From: Paenibacillus phoenicis
GTDB lineage: Bacteria; Bacillota; Bacilli; Paenibacillales; Paenibacillaceae
NCBI RefSeq assembly: GCF_034718895.1
Contig: NZ_JAYERP010000001.1
Location: forward strand, 1,302,001-1,366,000
DNA: 64,000 nt
Direction: 5' to 3'
Shown here: piece after piece, positions 9,987-18,001 of the stretch
Position numbering within the stretch: position 1 is the first letter of the stretch
How the letters are laid out: the number at the start of each line of letters is the position of its first letter
The notes under the pieces: generated by a model
What the model saw: only the letters and a program-made list of their open reading frames with translations
Databases searched by the model: none
Told to the model about the DNA's origin: nothing
Program-made: the position numbers and the translations under genes

Positions 9987-10514
9987 ATGACAAACAAAGT
10001 CACACTCAGTAACTATAGTGACCTTTGGGCACAGGAATTTGAGAAAGATCGTAATCGCATTCTGGCTTTGCTCGGTGATAAGGTGAAGCGAATTGAACAT
10101 GTAGGTAGCACTTCAATTCCTGGCATGGCGGCTAAGCCGATTATAGATATTGCGGTGGCGGTAGATCATCTTTCCATTATCGATGATTGTGCGATCGCAC
10201 TACTTAACCAAATCGGCTTTGAATACGTACCAAAAGAGGATTTCCCCAATCGTATGTTCTTTCGAAGGGGCGAATGGGGGAACGGCACACATCATCTACA
10301 TGTGTACGAATATGAAAGTGAGGAATGGAAGAACATTATTTTCTTCCGGGACTATCTAGTCAAGTATCCCGACGTTGCCGTTAAATACTTGAACTTAAAA
10401 CGTGAAATGGCGGAGATCTGTCCTGACCGGCAAACATATACGTTGTGCAAGGCACCGTTTATTCAAAAAATACTTGCTCAAGCGAATGAAGAATGCAACA
10501 ACACGCAGCAGTAA
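9987..10514 (+). CDS. GrpB family protein (nucleotidyltransferase-like fold)
   Basis: A 175-residue protein with the UPF0157/GrpB signature: RIEHVGSTSIPGMAAKPIIDI near the N-terminus, then HHLHVYE and FRDYL. The fold is that of minimal nucleotidyltransferases; the physiological role is not established. AGAGGTGAT just upstream supports the ATG at 9987 rather than the GTG at 9978. It lies 74 bases after the Nudix gene on the same strand and may be cotranscribed. Confidence 0.88.
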   Translation: MTNKVTLSNYSDLWAQEFEKDRNRILALLGDKVKRIEHVGSTSIPGMAAKPIIDIAVAVDHLSIIDDCAIALLNQIGFEYVPKEDFPNRMFFRRGEWGNGTHHLHVYEYESEEWKNIIFFRDYLVKYPDVAVKYLNLKREMAEICPDRQTYTLCKAPFIQKILAQANEECNNTQQ

Positions 10515-10671
10515 CTAAAAGGAGAGGGAGACTTCTAAATCTCTAATCTTGCAGAGAGTTTTGATTCCTCGCCAAGTTTTTGAAGTGGATTTAACCTAAC
10601 AAGGAAAGGGCTTTTATTTAACTTATATACATATGTACAAAATACGGGTTTTGTGAAAAAGTCATACAGAA

Positions 10672-10710
10672 AAGACCGCAGGAACTGTTTTGACTGTTTC
10701 CAACGGTCTT
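10672..10710 (-). terminator. terminator of the tyrosine recombinase gene
   Basis: AAGACCG pairs with CGGTCTT, with an inner GGAAC/GTTCC pairing, and is followed on the minus strand by TTTTCTG. It lies 15 bases after the recombinase stop. Confidence 0.65.
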
Positions 10711-10724
10711 GTTTCCTTATGGTC

Positions 10725-11795
10725 CTACTTGTCCATATTATTTACGGCTTTACGCATCTCTTCATCCGTTAAGTGCGTGTAAATCATCGTGGTTTGAATC
10801 GATGCATGGCCTAATTGATTTTTCAGTCGCGGCACGTCGTTATTCTCCTGGTGATAACGCGTTGCGAAGGAATGGCGTAATGCATGGACGGTCAAGGCAG
10901 GTTTGCCAAAAGCCGTTGCGTACTTCTCAATCAGTTTCTCAATCGATCTTGGCGTTAATCGCCGGTTTTTGCCTTTACGTCCGATCGGCGCACCCATAAA
11001 TAAATATGTTTCTGATTTTTCCGGCTTATACCGCGCTTCGCGAATTTTGATATAATTTTCCAGATCTAACTTCGCTTGTTCGCTAAAATATACATATTGC
11101 TCTTTGTTGCCTTTGCGAATGACCCGAACCAAGCCTTTGTTCATATCGAGATCTTCCAGGTTGATGCCGGCCACTTCGGATAATCGCAATCCGGATCCTA
11201 GTATTAAGGAAACGATGGCCGTATCCCGTTCGCGGTTAAACTCGTGGAATTGAAATAATCGTTTATTCTCGCGGTTTTGCTCACCAAAATCATAAGCAAC
11301 AAACTGCCGGAACAGTTCAAAATCATCGGCTCGTAAAATTTTGCCTTCAATCCGATTCGCGATCGTTTCCTGACTTTCTTTCAGCGCATTAAATTCAATC
11401 TTGGCCATAACATTTCGCTCAAGATAAGGCTTAAGATCAGCGGTTTCGGCTTTATTCTGTAAATAATCAAACAGCGATTTAAGTGCTGACAGCTTCCGGT
11501 TGATTGTTAATTTGGAGTTGCCTAATTGATATTCCAGGAACGTCAGAAAGCTTTCGATTTCTCGAACCGTTAATTTTTCAAGCACGGACAGTTCAACATC
11601 TTTACGGCTGGGAGCTGCGAATCGTTCAGCCACGAGCCAATCAAAGAAAATGATGTAATCATGACAATAATTCAGTAACGTGGTATGCGACAGTTTGCGT
11701 TTGCGCGTATCGATGAACTCGGTCACGTACCAAGGCAAATCCGTTAATTTCTCATCAATTCGGCTCATATAATGAGCTTTCGTGGTTTTATCCAT
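10725..11795 (-). CDS. XerS-like tyrosine recombinase (copy 1)
   Basis: A 356-residue protein with an N-terminal SAM-like core-binding domain (~20-150) and a C-terminal catalytic domain. Catalytic residues are visible: Arg in GSGLRLSEV, Lys in RKGNKE, His/Arg in HALRHSFA, His in LGHAS and nucleophile Tyr339 in MIYTHL. The length and the LPWYVTEFID opening resemble XerS of streptococci rather than the ~300-residue XerC/XerD. It lies in the AT-rich accessory stretch. A relative is encoded at 42485-43567. It may resolve chromosome dimers or act as an island integrase; context cannot decide. AGGAGG is 12 bases before the ATG, slightly far. Confidence 0.9.
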   Translation of the reverse strand: MDKTTKAHYMSRIDEKLTDLPWYVTEFIDTRKRKLSHTTLLNYCHDYIIFFDWLVAERFAAPSRKDVELSVLEKLTVREIESFLTFLEYQLGNSKLTINRKLSALKSLFDYLQNKAETADLKPYLERNVMAKIEFNALKESQETIANRIEGKILRADDFELFRQFVAYDFGEQNRENKRLFQFHEFNRERDTAIVSLILGSGLRLSEVAGINLEDLDMNKGLVRVIRKGNKEQYVYFSEQAKLDLENYIKIREARYKPEKSETYLFMGAPIGRKGKNRRLTPRSIEKLIEKYATAFGKPALTVHALRHSFATRYHQENNDVPRLKNQLGHASIQTTMIYTHLTDEEMRKAVNNMDK

Positions 11796-11819
11796 GTTGA
11801 ACGCGCACCTCCTGTTTTA

Positions 11820-11848
11820 AGAATAATCCATATCTATTTATTCGTCAA
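11820..11848 (-). promoter_or_regulatory. sigma-A-type promoter for the recombinase
   Basis: On the minus strand TTGACG (11843-11848) is followed by 17 bases and TATTCT (11820-11825), 25 bases before the recombinase start. The remaining space up to 12011 shows no convincing gene. Confidence 0.55.
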
Positions 11849-12011
11849 ATTATTATTTTACGTAATATTAAATTTTCTGCAGCGAACTTTTGCGCGTATC
11901 ATTACAGCCCCCTCAAGTATATTTAATGAGCCTTCTTTCGCTTCTGACGAGGCTTCGGATTCTTTACAGTTTGCTTTTGCTGTTATTCCAAAGTGAATAT
12001 TTGAGCATTTT

Positions 12012-12049
12012 AATAGCCCCACCAACCAGTTAAGATTGACAGGGCTATT
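12012..12049. terminator. hairpin after the 12.1-kb gene, possible terminator
   Basis: AATAGCCC and GGGCTATT form a stem around a 22-base loop just beyond the stop at 12058. The T-run is on the plus-strand side, so termination of the minus-strand gene is only tentative. Confidence 0.4.
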
Positions 12050-12057
12050 TTCTGAAT

Positions 12058-12666
12058 CTACTTTAGTAAATCAACTATATCTCTGACAATTTCATCCTTT
12101 TTATATAAGAACCTATCAATAGTTGAGAAAAATAGTTTGTTTGAACTCTTGGGGATGATTTGAATTGGTTGTTTGAATAGTAACATTATATAAAGGGAAT
12201 TACCTTTAGCAATTGGAATATTCTTCTCGTAAAGCCCTCTATAAATCTGCTCTGTAACTTCTGGCATATATTGGTCCGTAAATTTCTCCATGTAGGCTTT
12301 AATACCGTAATCAGGCCACCACCACAACGTAAATGCGTTCCATACCCTTTCAGCTGTGTGGAAGACGGAATCATTTCTAAACAGACTTGCATAGTCATCT
12401 CTGAAATGAAGCGTGTCTAGAGGATTGTCCATGAATTGTTGCTGTTCATACTCCTTCACAATCGTATTCCAACAAGCCTTTAAAGCAACGATAAAACTTT
12501 CTGGTTCAAGCAACTCTTGTTGATCTAAAATTAAGTATCTGCCTGGAAAAATCTCTTTTCTCCCAAAGTAGCACTCATAAATGTTTTCGATGTATAATAG
12601 AAAATTCATATCCATAGGGGATATGTTACTTATTTGCAATTGTTGATATTTTCGAGAAATAGACAT
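12058..12666 (-). CDS. unrecognised cytosolic protein, partner of the secreted protein
   Basis: A 202-residue protein with no signal peptide or membrane span, rich in aromatic residues (WNAFTLWWWPDYG at ~110-125) and acidic patches. I do not recognise the family. The start is 15 bases after the stop of the secreted-protein gene, so the two form one transcript. A small secreted protein plus a cytosolic partner of this size would fit a toxin/immunity or processing pair, but no motif shows it. The AT-rich composition matches its neighbours. Confidence 0.7.
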   Translation of the reverse strand: MSISRKYQQLQISNISPMDMNFLLYIENIYECYFGRKEIFPGRYLILDQQELLEPESFIVALKACWNTIVKEYEQQQFMDNPLDTLHFRDDYASLFRNDSVFHTAERVWNAFTLWWWPDYGIKAYMEKFTDQYMPEVTEQIYRGLYEKNIPIAKGNSLYIMLLFKQPIQIIPKSSNKLFFSTIDRFLYKKDEIVRDIVDLLK

Positions 12667-12681
12667 GTTAAAAACTGATCC

Positions 12682-13200
12682 CTATAGTACATGGTGGCAC
12701 GATCCACTAAAGAGCCCCGAAGCATCTCTTGCCGTCCCACTTATGCTAACACTATAAGTGCCACTTGGTAAACCCAATTCCACGTAATCGCCGCACGCTT
12801 CACCAAATACGCCGCTGCAAGATATCCGTATAGAATCGTAAAATACAGGAACACCATTTTGATATCTTGATATTGTCAAAGAGCCTGTAAAAACATGTGC
12901 TGTGGAAAAACGAGGATTTATCTCCCATCTGACTGCCCCACCCGCACCAAAGACTGAATCTAAACGAGCATATCCTCCATCTCCAGAACAAGTTGTAAGT
13001 GGCTTGAACTGCCCATCAACATTATCCACAGTATCATCAGCACACACATAATTACCTTCGACAGTAATACTTTCAGGAAGTGATGCAAAGTCTTCTGGAA
13101 CTTCAACCTGCGCTGTATTTTCATTGAGATTAAACGCAAAAGTATGAATTGGAACTAAAAACAAAAAAACAAGAAGTAACCCAGCGACTTTTTTCACCAT
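12682..13200 (-). CDS. secreted Cys-containing protein of unknown function
   Basis: A 172-residue protein with a clear signal peptide: MVKK, hydrophobic residues 5-20, probable cleavage after HTFA (residue 22). The mature part is Gly/Ser-rich with beta-strand character and five cysteines (53, 71, 128, 136, 168), the last in a C-terminal SCHHVL. Disulphides are likely after export. GGAGG precedes the ATG and a good promoter lies at 13239-13267. It is the first gene of a two-gene transcript with the unrecognised gene downstream. No family is recognised. Confidence 0.75.
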   Translation of the reverse strand: MVKKVAGLLLVFLFLVPIHTFAFNLNENTAQVEVPEDFASLPESITVEGNYVCADDTVDNVDGQFKPLTTCSGDGGYARLDSVFGAGGAVRWEINPRFSTAHVFTGSLTISRYQNGVPVFYDSIRISCSGVFGEACGDYVELGLPSGTYSVSISGTARDASGLFSGSCHHVL

Positions 13201-13238
13201 TCTATTTCCTCCACTTTTAATTTTTATATTTTACTCTT

Positions 13239-13267
13239 TTTATACCATATATTGCTATATTAGTCAA
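13239..13267 (-). promoter_or_regulatory. sigma-A-type promoter for the secreted-protein gene
   Basis: TTGACT (13262-13267), a 17-base spacer and TATAAA (13239-13244) on the minus strand, about 39 bases before the ATG. Confidence 0.7.
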
Positions 13268-13291
13268 ATAATATAGACAAACCATTCTGGT

Positions 13292-14157
13292 TTAGTGTCG
13301 GTGGAACTGCCTATCCAGCAGCAAAAGCGGCGGAATGGAATACCGAAATGCAATATCTGCGACTTCTGTCGGCTCGGACAGGATTAGGCGCCTTGCTTCC
13401 TGAAGCCGGAGCTGCTTCTGAAATTGAATGGGCGTCATCGCAACAATTTCCTTAAAATGTCGATGGAACGACGGGACACTCATATTGGCGAGAGCCGCTA
13501 GGTCCTCAACGCGAAATGCATGTTGAAAGTGATCCAGAATGTATTGAATGGCTTTTTTGATCGACAAAGTCCGCCCCCCGTCCATAACGATGCTTTTCAA
13601 AGAGTCATCGTTCTCCCCATGCAACGCTCTGTACACGATCTCTTTCGTATAGAGCAGAGCGAGTACGGGAATGTCGTCGGGGGTGTCCAGCAGGCGAACC
13701 AGCCTGACGACAGCTTCCAGCATAGGGACGTCGAGCTCGTTAACATAGATCCCGCATTGGCAGAGCTCTTGGAGATGTCCTTTAATTCTTCGGTATTTAG
13801 CAGATCTACAACTAAACCGGGAGTAAACTCAATTTTACATGTCAAACTGGGGGCTTCCTTAGAGCCGTCGATCGTTTCGAAAACCGTCGGCAGATCCATC
13901 GAGGCAACGAGGTAGTTCGAGGGCCCGAAATAAATGCGGTTGTTCCCAAGGATCGCGGCTTTTGTTCCTTGAACGGCAATGCCGATCGATGGATTGTAGA
14001 TTCGGTATGGAGGCCCTGTCAACGTAGAATAATGAGGTCCTGAATAACGAGCAAGATAGAGATTCGGAATCTTCGTGACAAGATAACCATCCCTATCGGT
14101 ATGACGATCAACCAGTTCGGCTAGCTCTTGTTGCAATTCATTGAGTTGTGCAGACAT
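13292..14157 (-). pseudogene. frameshifted AraC-family transcriptional regulator
   Basis: The N-terminal half (13597-14157, MSAQLNELQQELAELVDR...) matches the AraC-type N-terminal ligand domain. The C-terminal half (from about 13760 down) is in another frame and carries the HTH region (AFRVEDLAALANMSVPSFHRHFKEIV). The switch lies near 13755-13770. The end is also wrong: after VADIAFRY the expected second HTH (GYxSxSQFSREY) is replaced by unrelated residues and a stop. Two lesions make a functional regulator unlikely, although the frame switch could be a sequencing error. Confidence 0.8.
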
Positions 14158-14186
14158 TAGACTCTCCCTTGTAACTCATGTATAGA

Positions 14187-14969
14187 TTAGGATTTGCATC
14201 CGATATAGAGAAAATGCTGGCTGGTCCCGATCAGAAATTCATCTTGGCTCAAGCGGTAGCCGATTTCAAGCCATTTTTGATATTCCGACTCATCGAGTTG
14301 GTTGATTTCAACTTCTTTACTGCCTAAAATATTCTCAACTCCGGCAAAGATAAGCTCCGTCAAGCCGAAGCCTGCCATCAAGTTTTTCGCTTCATGATAT
14401 CCTGAGAAATAGGCCGTGGTAAACCCTTGCGAAACTTGATTTACACCATGATCTAAATAGCCGAGCAATTGATCAACGGAATCAAATAGCCGCAGTTGGG
14501 ACAAATAATCCTGAAGCGGGGCGTAATTCGAGATAAATGTGGCAACAAGAAGGCCGTTCGGTTTTAAACGGTCAAGAGCTTCCTCCACCGCCTTCTTCCG
14601 ATCCTTCTCCTCCACCAAATGATACAACGGCCCCATCAGCAAAATAACATCAAAGTCTCCCTGAATCCCGCTTAAATCCAAGGCGTTCCCATGAATATAG
14701 TCCTTCAAAGTAACTCCTCGTTCCTCCGCTTTCGTCCGAGCCACCTCGAGATGTCGCTTGGACAAATCCAGCAACGTGACCTCATGCCCCTGCTCAGCCA
14801 AATAAATCGAATATCTGCCAGGCCCTCCCCCGATATCCAATACGCGTAATCGCTCGCCGGTAATGTATTCGTCGAAATAACGCCTTGTTATGTCATACTC
14901 GATTCGATGTCGAACTAACCGTTCCCATTCGTCATATTCCGTATCGTACCATCGCTCGATTTCTTCCAT
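14187..14969 (-). CDS. class I SAM-dependent methyltransferase
   Basis: About 260 residues. Motif I VLDIGGGPGRYS with acidic residue in LLDLSKRHLE indicates a Rossmann methyltransferase; LLMGPLYHL is a typical motif IV. The substrate is unknown. The start is placed at the ATG giving MEEIERWYDTEY, because the 26 residues available upstream (MRYLLWCLRGIGIII...) look like untranslated leader and only the inner ATG has a purine-rich GGGGG nearby. Single gene, transcribed toward the broken AraC gene. Confidence 0.82.
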   Translation of the reverse strand: MEEIERWYDTEYDEWERLVRHRIEYDITRRYFDEYITGERLRVLDIGGGPGRYSIYLAEQGHEVTLLDLSKRHLEVARTKAEERGVTLKDYIHGNALDLSGIQGDFDVILLMGPLYHLVEEKDRKKAVEEALDRLKPNGLLVATFISNYAPLQDYLSQLRLFDSVDQLLGYLDHGVNQVSQGFTTAYFSGYHEAKNLMAGFGLTELIFAGVENILGSKEVEINQLDESEYQKWLEIGYRLSQDEFLIGTSQHFLYIGCKS

Positions 14970-15153
14970 TTCCGATGCCCCCAAACCTGAGAATATTGAA
15001 AAGATTATAATCCCTATTCCCCGCAAACACCACAGCAAATATCGCAAGAATCGCCTCTCCGCAGGGGTGAATATTTCGTCTGGACGCGTCCCAAACTATC
15101 GCGGAGAAACGTTCATGTTCTTCACCGCACGAATGAAAGGGGATTGTTGATTT

Positions 15154-15285
15154 ATGACCAAATCCAAACGATCAAAAATTAATGCCATGAAAAGTCGAAA
15201 GCAAGCGCAAAATCCACATGGTCCTATCAAATCATTGGAAGAACTGGCGGAAGAATACGATCAAAATCCACCACGCAAATCATAA
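15154..15285 (+). CDS. small basic protein, 43 residues, unrecognised
   Basis: An ATG preceded by GAAAGGGG opens a 43-codon frame beginning MTKSKRSKINAMKSRKQAQ with an acidic helix-like end (SLEELAEEYDQ). The Lys/Arg-rich N-terminus and the ribosome site argue for a real small gene, possibly spore- or nucleic-acid-associated. It ends 20 bases before a terminator hairpin shared with the convergent nucleotidase gene. Confidence 0.5.
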   Translation: MTKSKRSKINAMKSRKQAQNPHGPIKSLEELAEEYDQNPPRKS

Positions 15286-15305
15286 ACGGTTATACGGTTA
15301 AAAAA

Positions 15306-15343
15306 TACCACCGCCTAACCAGTAACTGGGCTAGACGGTGGTA
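15306..15343 (-). terminator. terminator between convergent genes
   Basis: TACCACCGCCTA pairs with TAGACGGTGGTA with one mismatch; TTTTTT follows on the minus strand, 15 bases after the nucleotidase stop. Confidence 0.8.
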
Positions 15344-15358
15344 AACATTTGTGCAAGA

Positions 15359-17521
15359 TTATTTCAGCGCGGATTGAATCAGCAATACCAGGTTGCTGCG
15401 CGTCACCTTGGCCTCGGCGGCAAGTCCAGCCAGATTGGCTTTTTTGCCGGAGAGAACAGCAATCGCTTCGGCAGCTTGTTTTGCGGTAAGCGTGCTTTTT
15501 GGTTGGAACGTTTCTTTACTAAGCACTTCGAGCGCCCCTGCTTTCTTGAGGGAACTTACCGCAGGCAGAGCCCAGCTTGGCACTTCCGAGATGTCGGTAT
15601 ATCCCGTGTCTTCAGAAGATTCCGATACCTGGAAGGCACGGCTGATCATGACCGCAAATTCAGCACGAGTTACCTCGGCTTGCGGTCGGAAGGTTCCATC
15701 CCCATATCCTTCAACAATGCCGGCAGCTGCAGCTTCATTGATAAGCGAAGCATTGGGATCTCCGGAAATATCCGTAAATGCAGGCGCTTCAGGGTTTGTG
15801 CTTGGGCCTGCTGGCGTACCTCCAGCTTCAGCTGGCAATGGAGCACCTTTCAGATCGGTAATCCGTCCTTGAGTGGTGGCTTTAACCGTACCCACTTTGT
15901 CGAGATACTCATGGAACACTTCATAATCCACGAGGTTCAGCTCATAGAACCGACCGTCGTCCTTCGCTTGCTTCATCGAAGCGTAAAAATCCCCGCCGCT
16001 CGCCATAAACGAGTTCGTCGCCACAATGTAGTATGCTTTCGGATCGATATCGGAGTAGGTTCCACCTTCGTTTTGGATTTGGACTTTCACGATGCGTTGT
16101 CCGGATTGCGTCTTCTCACCGGTCACATCGTCGATCACTTCACCCGGCTTCGTCGAATCGTAGTAGAAGCGCAAGCCCGAAACTTGCGGGAACCGCCCTT
16201 CCCCATTTTCGACACCGCTCACACCGTTCTCCAGTGCAGCCACAATTTCAGCGCCTGTCATCTTCAGTGCCGTTAAATTGTTCCCGAACGGCATTGTGGT
16301 GAGCAGATCACCCAGGGTAATATCCCCAGCTTTAATCGAAGCACGAATCCCGCCCCCGTTTTGGATGGTTACATACCCTTTAACATCAGGCACTTTGACG
16401 ATGCTCATGACCTTCGAGCGCATGCCATCAGCGATCAAGTCACCAAGATTCGTCTCTTGCTTACGTACGCTGCCGCGTTCGCCATCCAAATCCGTTTCGG
16501 TCTTCCCGATCACCGTTTTCTTCAGATCTTCTAGCGGAGCAGCATATTCCTTCAGCTTGGCTTCCGCTGCGGCATCGCTCTTAATCAAAAAGTTGCCGGC
16601 ATCATCTTTGGCATCCAGGGCAATTAACTCGCCTTTCCAGGTGGTTAATTTTCCGTCGTGATCAAAGGTGACATCCAGTTGGCCTAAATTTTGGTTATAT
16701 TCGCCTGTCTGCACGATCAACGTTGGTTCTTCATCGGCATGATGGACTTCCGGGGCATTCAGAACGGTATGGGAGTGCCCCCCAACTATAATATCGATCC
16801 CATCGACGGCTTCAGCCAGTTGTTGGTCAACGGTATATCCTAAATGGGACAACACAATGATCTTGTTGATCCCTTCGGCTTCCAAAGCGTCGACTTGCTT
16901 CTGCGCGCTTTCGACTTCGTCAGCGAATTTGATGTCAGGACCAGGCGAGGATAACACGGAGGTTTCCGGCGTAGTTAAGCCAATGATCCCCACTTTCTCC
17001 CCGGCAATTTCCTTAATCACAGCCGGGTAAATTTGACCAGGCTCTCCCTTGCCTAGCTCGGAATGGCTTAACCCCTTCAGGTCTGCATCCGCACTAAAGT
17101 CCAGATTAGCGCTGACAAACGGGAACTTCGCCTGCTTAATGAACTCGGCTAAGGTACCTGGTCCTTTGTCAAACTCGTGATTCCCAAACGTCATGGCATC
17201 ATACTTCAGCTCGTTCATAAAGAACAGATCGGCCAATCCGTTGAATTGATTGAAATATAACGTTCCCGAAAATACATCCCCCGCATCCAGCAACAACGTG
17301 TGATCATTTCTTGCTGTGTGAATGGCCGTCACCCTGCGAGCGATGTTATCCAGGTGCGCGTGCGTGTCATTGGTATGTAGGACGCGCAGCTCGAAGTCCT
17401 TGGCCCCTGTGCTTCCGGATTCGGCCGCATTTACGGGCAGCCCGACTGCTCCAGAAGCAAGCCCGACAACGAGGGTACTGATCGCCAGAAACTTGCCGAA
17501 AGCTTTGTTTCTCCAAACCAT
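15359..17521 (-). CDS. surface-anchored UshA-like 5'-nucleotidase / 2',3'-cyclic phosphodiesterase with SLH repeats
   Basis: A 720-residue exported protein. Signal peptide to about residue 32 (VGLPVNAAE). The metallophosphatase domain shows the dinuclear metal motifs HTNDTHAHL, DAGD, GNHEFD and GGHSHT. The 5'-nucleotidase C-terminal domain follows (QNGGGIRASI, GNNLTALKMTG). After a Pro/Gly linker (~570), residues ~580-720 form S-layer-homology repeats (FTDISG...AEVTRAEFAVMISRAF; YTDISEVPSWALPAV), the last one degenerate. It would hydrolyse extracellular nucleotides while held to the cell wall. GAGGAGG precedes the ATG. Single gene. Confidence 0.92.
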   Translation of the reverse strand: MVWRNKAFGKFLAISTLVVGLASGAVGLPVNAAESGSTGAKDFELRVLHTNDTHAHLDNIARRVTAIHTARNDHTLLLDAGDVFSGTLYFNQFNGLADLFFMNELKYDAMTFGNHEFDKGPGTLAEFIKQAKFPFVSANLDFSADADLKGLSHSELGKGEPGQIYPAVIKEIAGEKVGIIGLTTPETSVLSSPGPDIKFADEVESAQKQVDALEAEGINKIIVLSHLGYTVDQQLAEAVDGIDIIVGGHSHTVLNAPEVHHADEEPTLIVQTGEYNQNLGQLDVTFDHDGKLTTWKGELIALDAKDDAGNFLIKSDAAAEAKLKEYAAPLEDLKKTVIGKTETDLDGERGSVRKQETNLGDLIADGMRSKVMSIVKVPDVKGYVTIQNGGGIRASIKAGDITLGDLLTTMPFGNNLTALKMTGAEIVAALENGVSGVENGEGRFPQVSGLRFYYDSTKPGEVIDDVTGEKTQSGQRIVKVQIQNEGGTYSDIDPKAYYIVATNSFMASGGDFYASMKQAKDDGRFYELNLVDYEVFHEYLDKVGTVKATTQGRITDLKGAPLPAEAGGTPAGPSTNPEAPAFTDISGDPNASLINEAAAAGIVEGYGDGTFRPQAEVTRAEFAVMISRAFQVSESSEDTGYTDISEVPSWALPAVSSLKKAGALEVLSKETFQPKSTLTAKQAAEAIAVLSGKKANLAGLAAEAKVTRSNLVLLIQSALK

Positions 17522-17654
17522 TAATCCGATTCCTCCTCTACCATTTTTTGATATACTACTCTATTAAATATAAGTAGAAGAGTTTTTAAAGTAAATCATT
17601 TAAACCAAATTAGCGATTAAAATTTACAATTTTATGCGTTTCACGTCATGAAGA

Positions 17655-17684
17655 GAATAAAACCAGGGGGAACCGGGTATTTTA
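17655..17684 (+). promoter_or_regulatory. possible sigma-G-type promoter of sspH
   Basis: GAATA at 17655 and GTATTTTA at 17677 have 17 bases between them and loosely fit forespore promoters, expected for an SASP gene. Weak match; context is the main support. Confidence 0.3.
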
Positions 17685-17729
17685 TGATCGGCAGGAAGAC
17701 TGAACTACATGACAATAGGAGGTTATCCG

Positions 17730-17909
17730 ATGGACAGTCAACGCGCTAAAGAGATTGTCGCTTCCCCTACCATGGTCAACGTAACCTACGATGGCGAACC
17801 GGTTTACATTCAACACGTGGACGAAAAGAAAGAAACCGCACGGATCTATCCGTTAGGTCAACCGGAGAACGAAAAAGAAGTACCCTTATCCCAACTGAAT
17901 GAACAATGA
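17730..17909 (+). CDS. sspH: small acid-soluble spore protein, H type
   Basis: A 59-residue protein reading MDSQRAKEIVASPTMVNVTY and ending PLSQLNEQ. This matches H-type minor SASPs over its whole length, including IQHVDEKKETARIYPL. These proteins are made in the forespore and packed in the spore core. TAGGAGG sits 7 bases before the ATG at 17730; the upstream in-frame ATG at 17709 lacks such a site. It is monocistronic, with a terminator directly after. Confidence 0.95.
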   Translation: MDSQRAKEIVASPTMVNVTYDGEPVYIQHVDEKKETARIYPLGQPENEKEVPLSQLNEQ

Positions 17910-17915
17910 AAATAA

Positions 17916-17950
17916 AGGCAGAAGGCTCTTTATGAGAGCTCCTTCTGCCT
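17916..17950 (+). terminator. terminator of sspH, probably bidirectional
   Basis: AGGCAGAAGG...CCTTCTGCCT with an inner CTCT/AGAG stem and a following CATTTTTTAC. The leuA stop lies 27 bases away on the other strand, so it may serve both genes. Confidence 0.85.
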
Positions 17951-17973
17951 CATTTTTTACGCACCGCTCATTT

Positions 17974-18001
17974 AGTTTACATAACATTTGTTATGTCGCT
18001 T
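17974..18001. other. dif-like 11-6-11 palindromic site over the leuA stop
   Basis: AGTTTACATAA, centre CATTTG, TTATGTCGCTT. The left arm read on the minus strand is TTATGTAAACT, identical to the XerD-binding arm of the Bacillus subtilis dif site as I recall it. The inner part forms ACATAA/TTATGT. It may be chance, since it includes leuA codons and the TAA stop. Confidence 0.35.

Noticed and set aside
11772-11996. A 74-codon plus-strand frame beginning inside the recombinase start, and a minus-strand frame ending VRCRKFNIT nearby
   Set aside because: Neither has a ribosome site or family similarity; the space is explained by the recombinase promoter and a hairpin.
15338-16276. A 312-codon plus-strand frame within the SLH nucleotidase gene
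   Set aside because: No recognisable motif, no start signals, and it lies antisense to a gene with complete metallophosphatase motifs.
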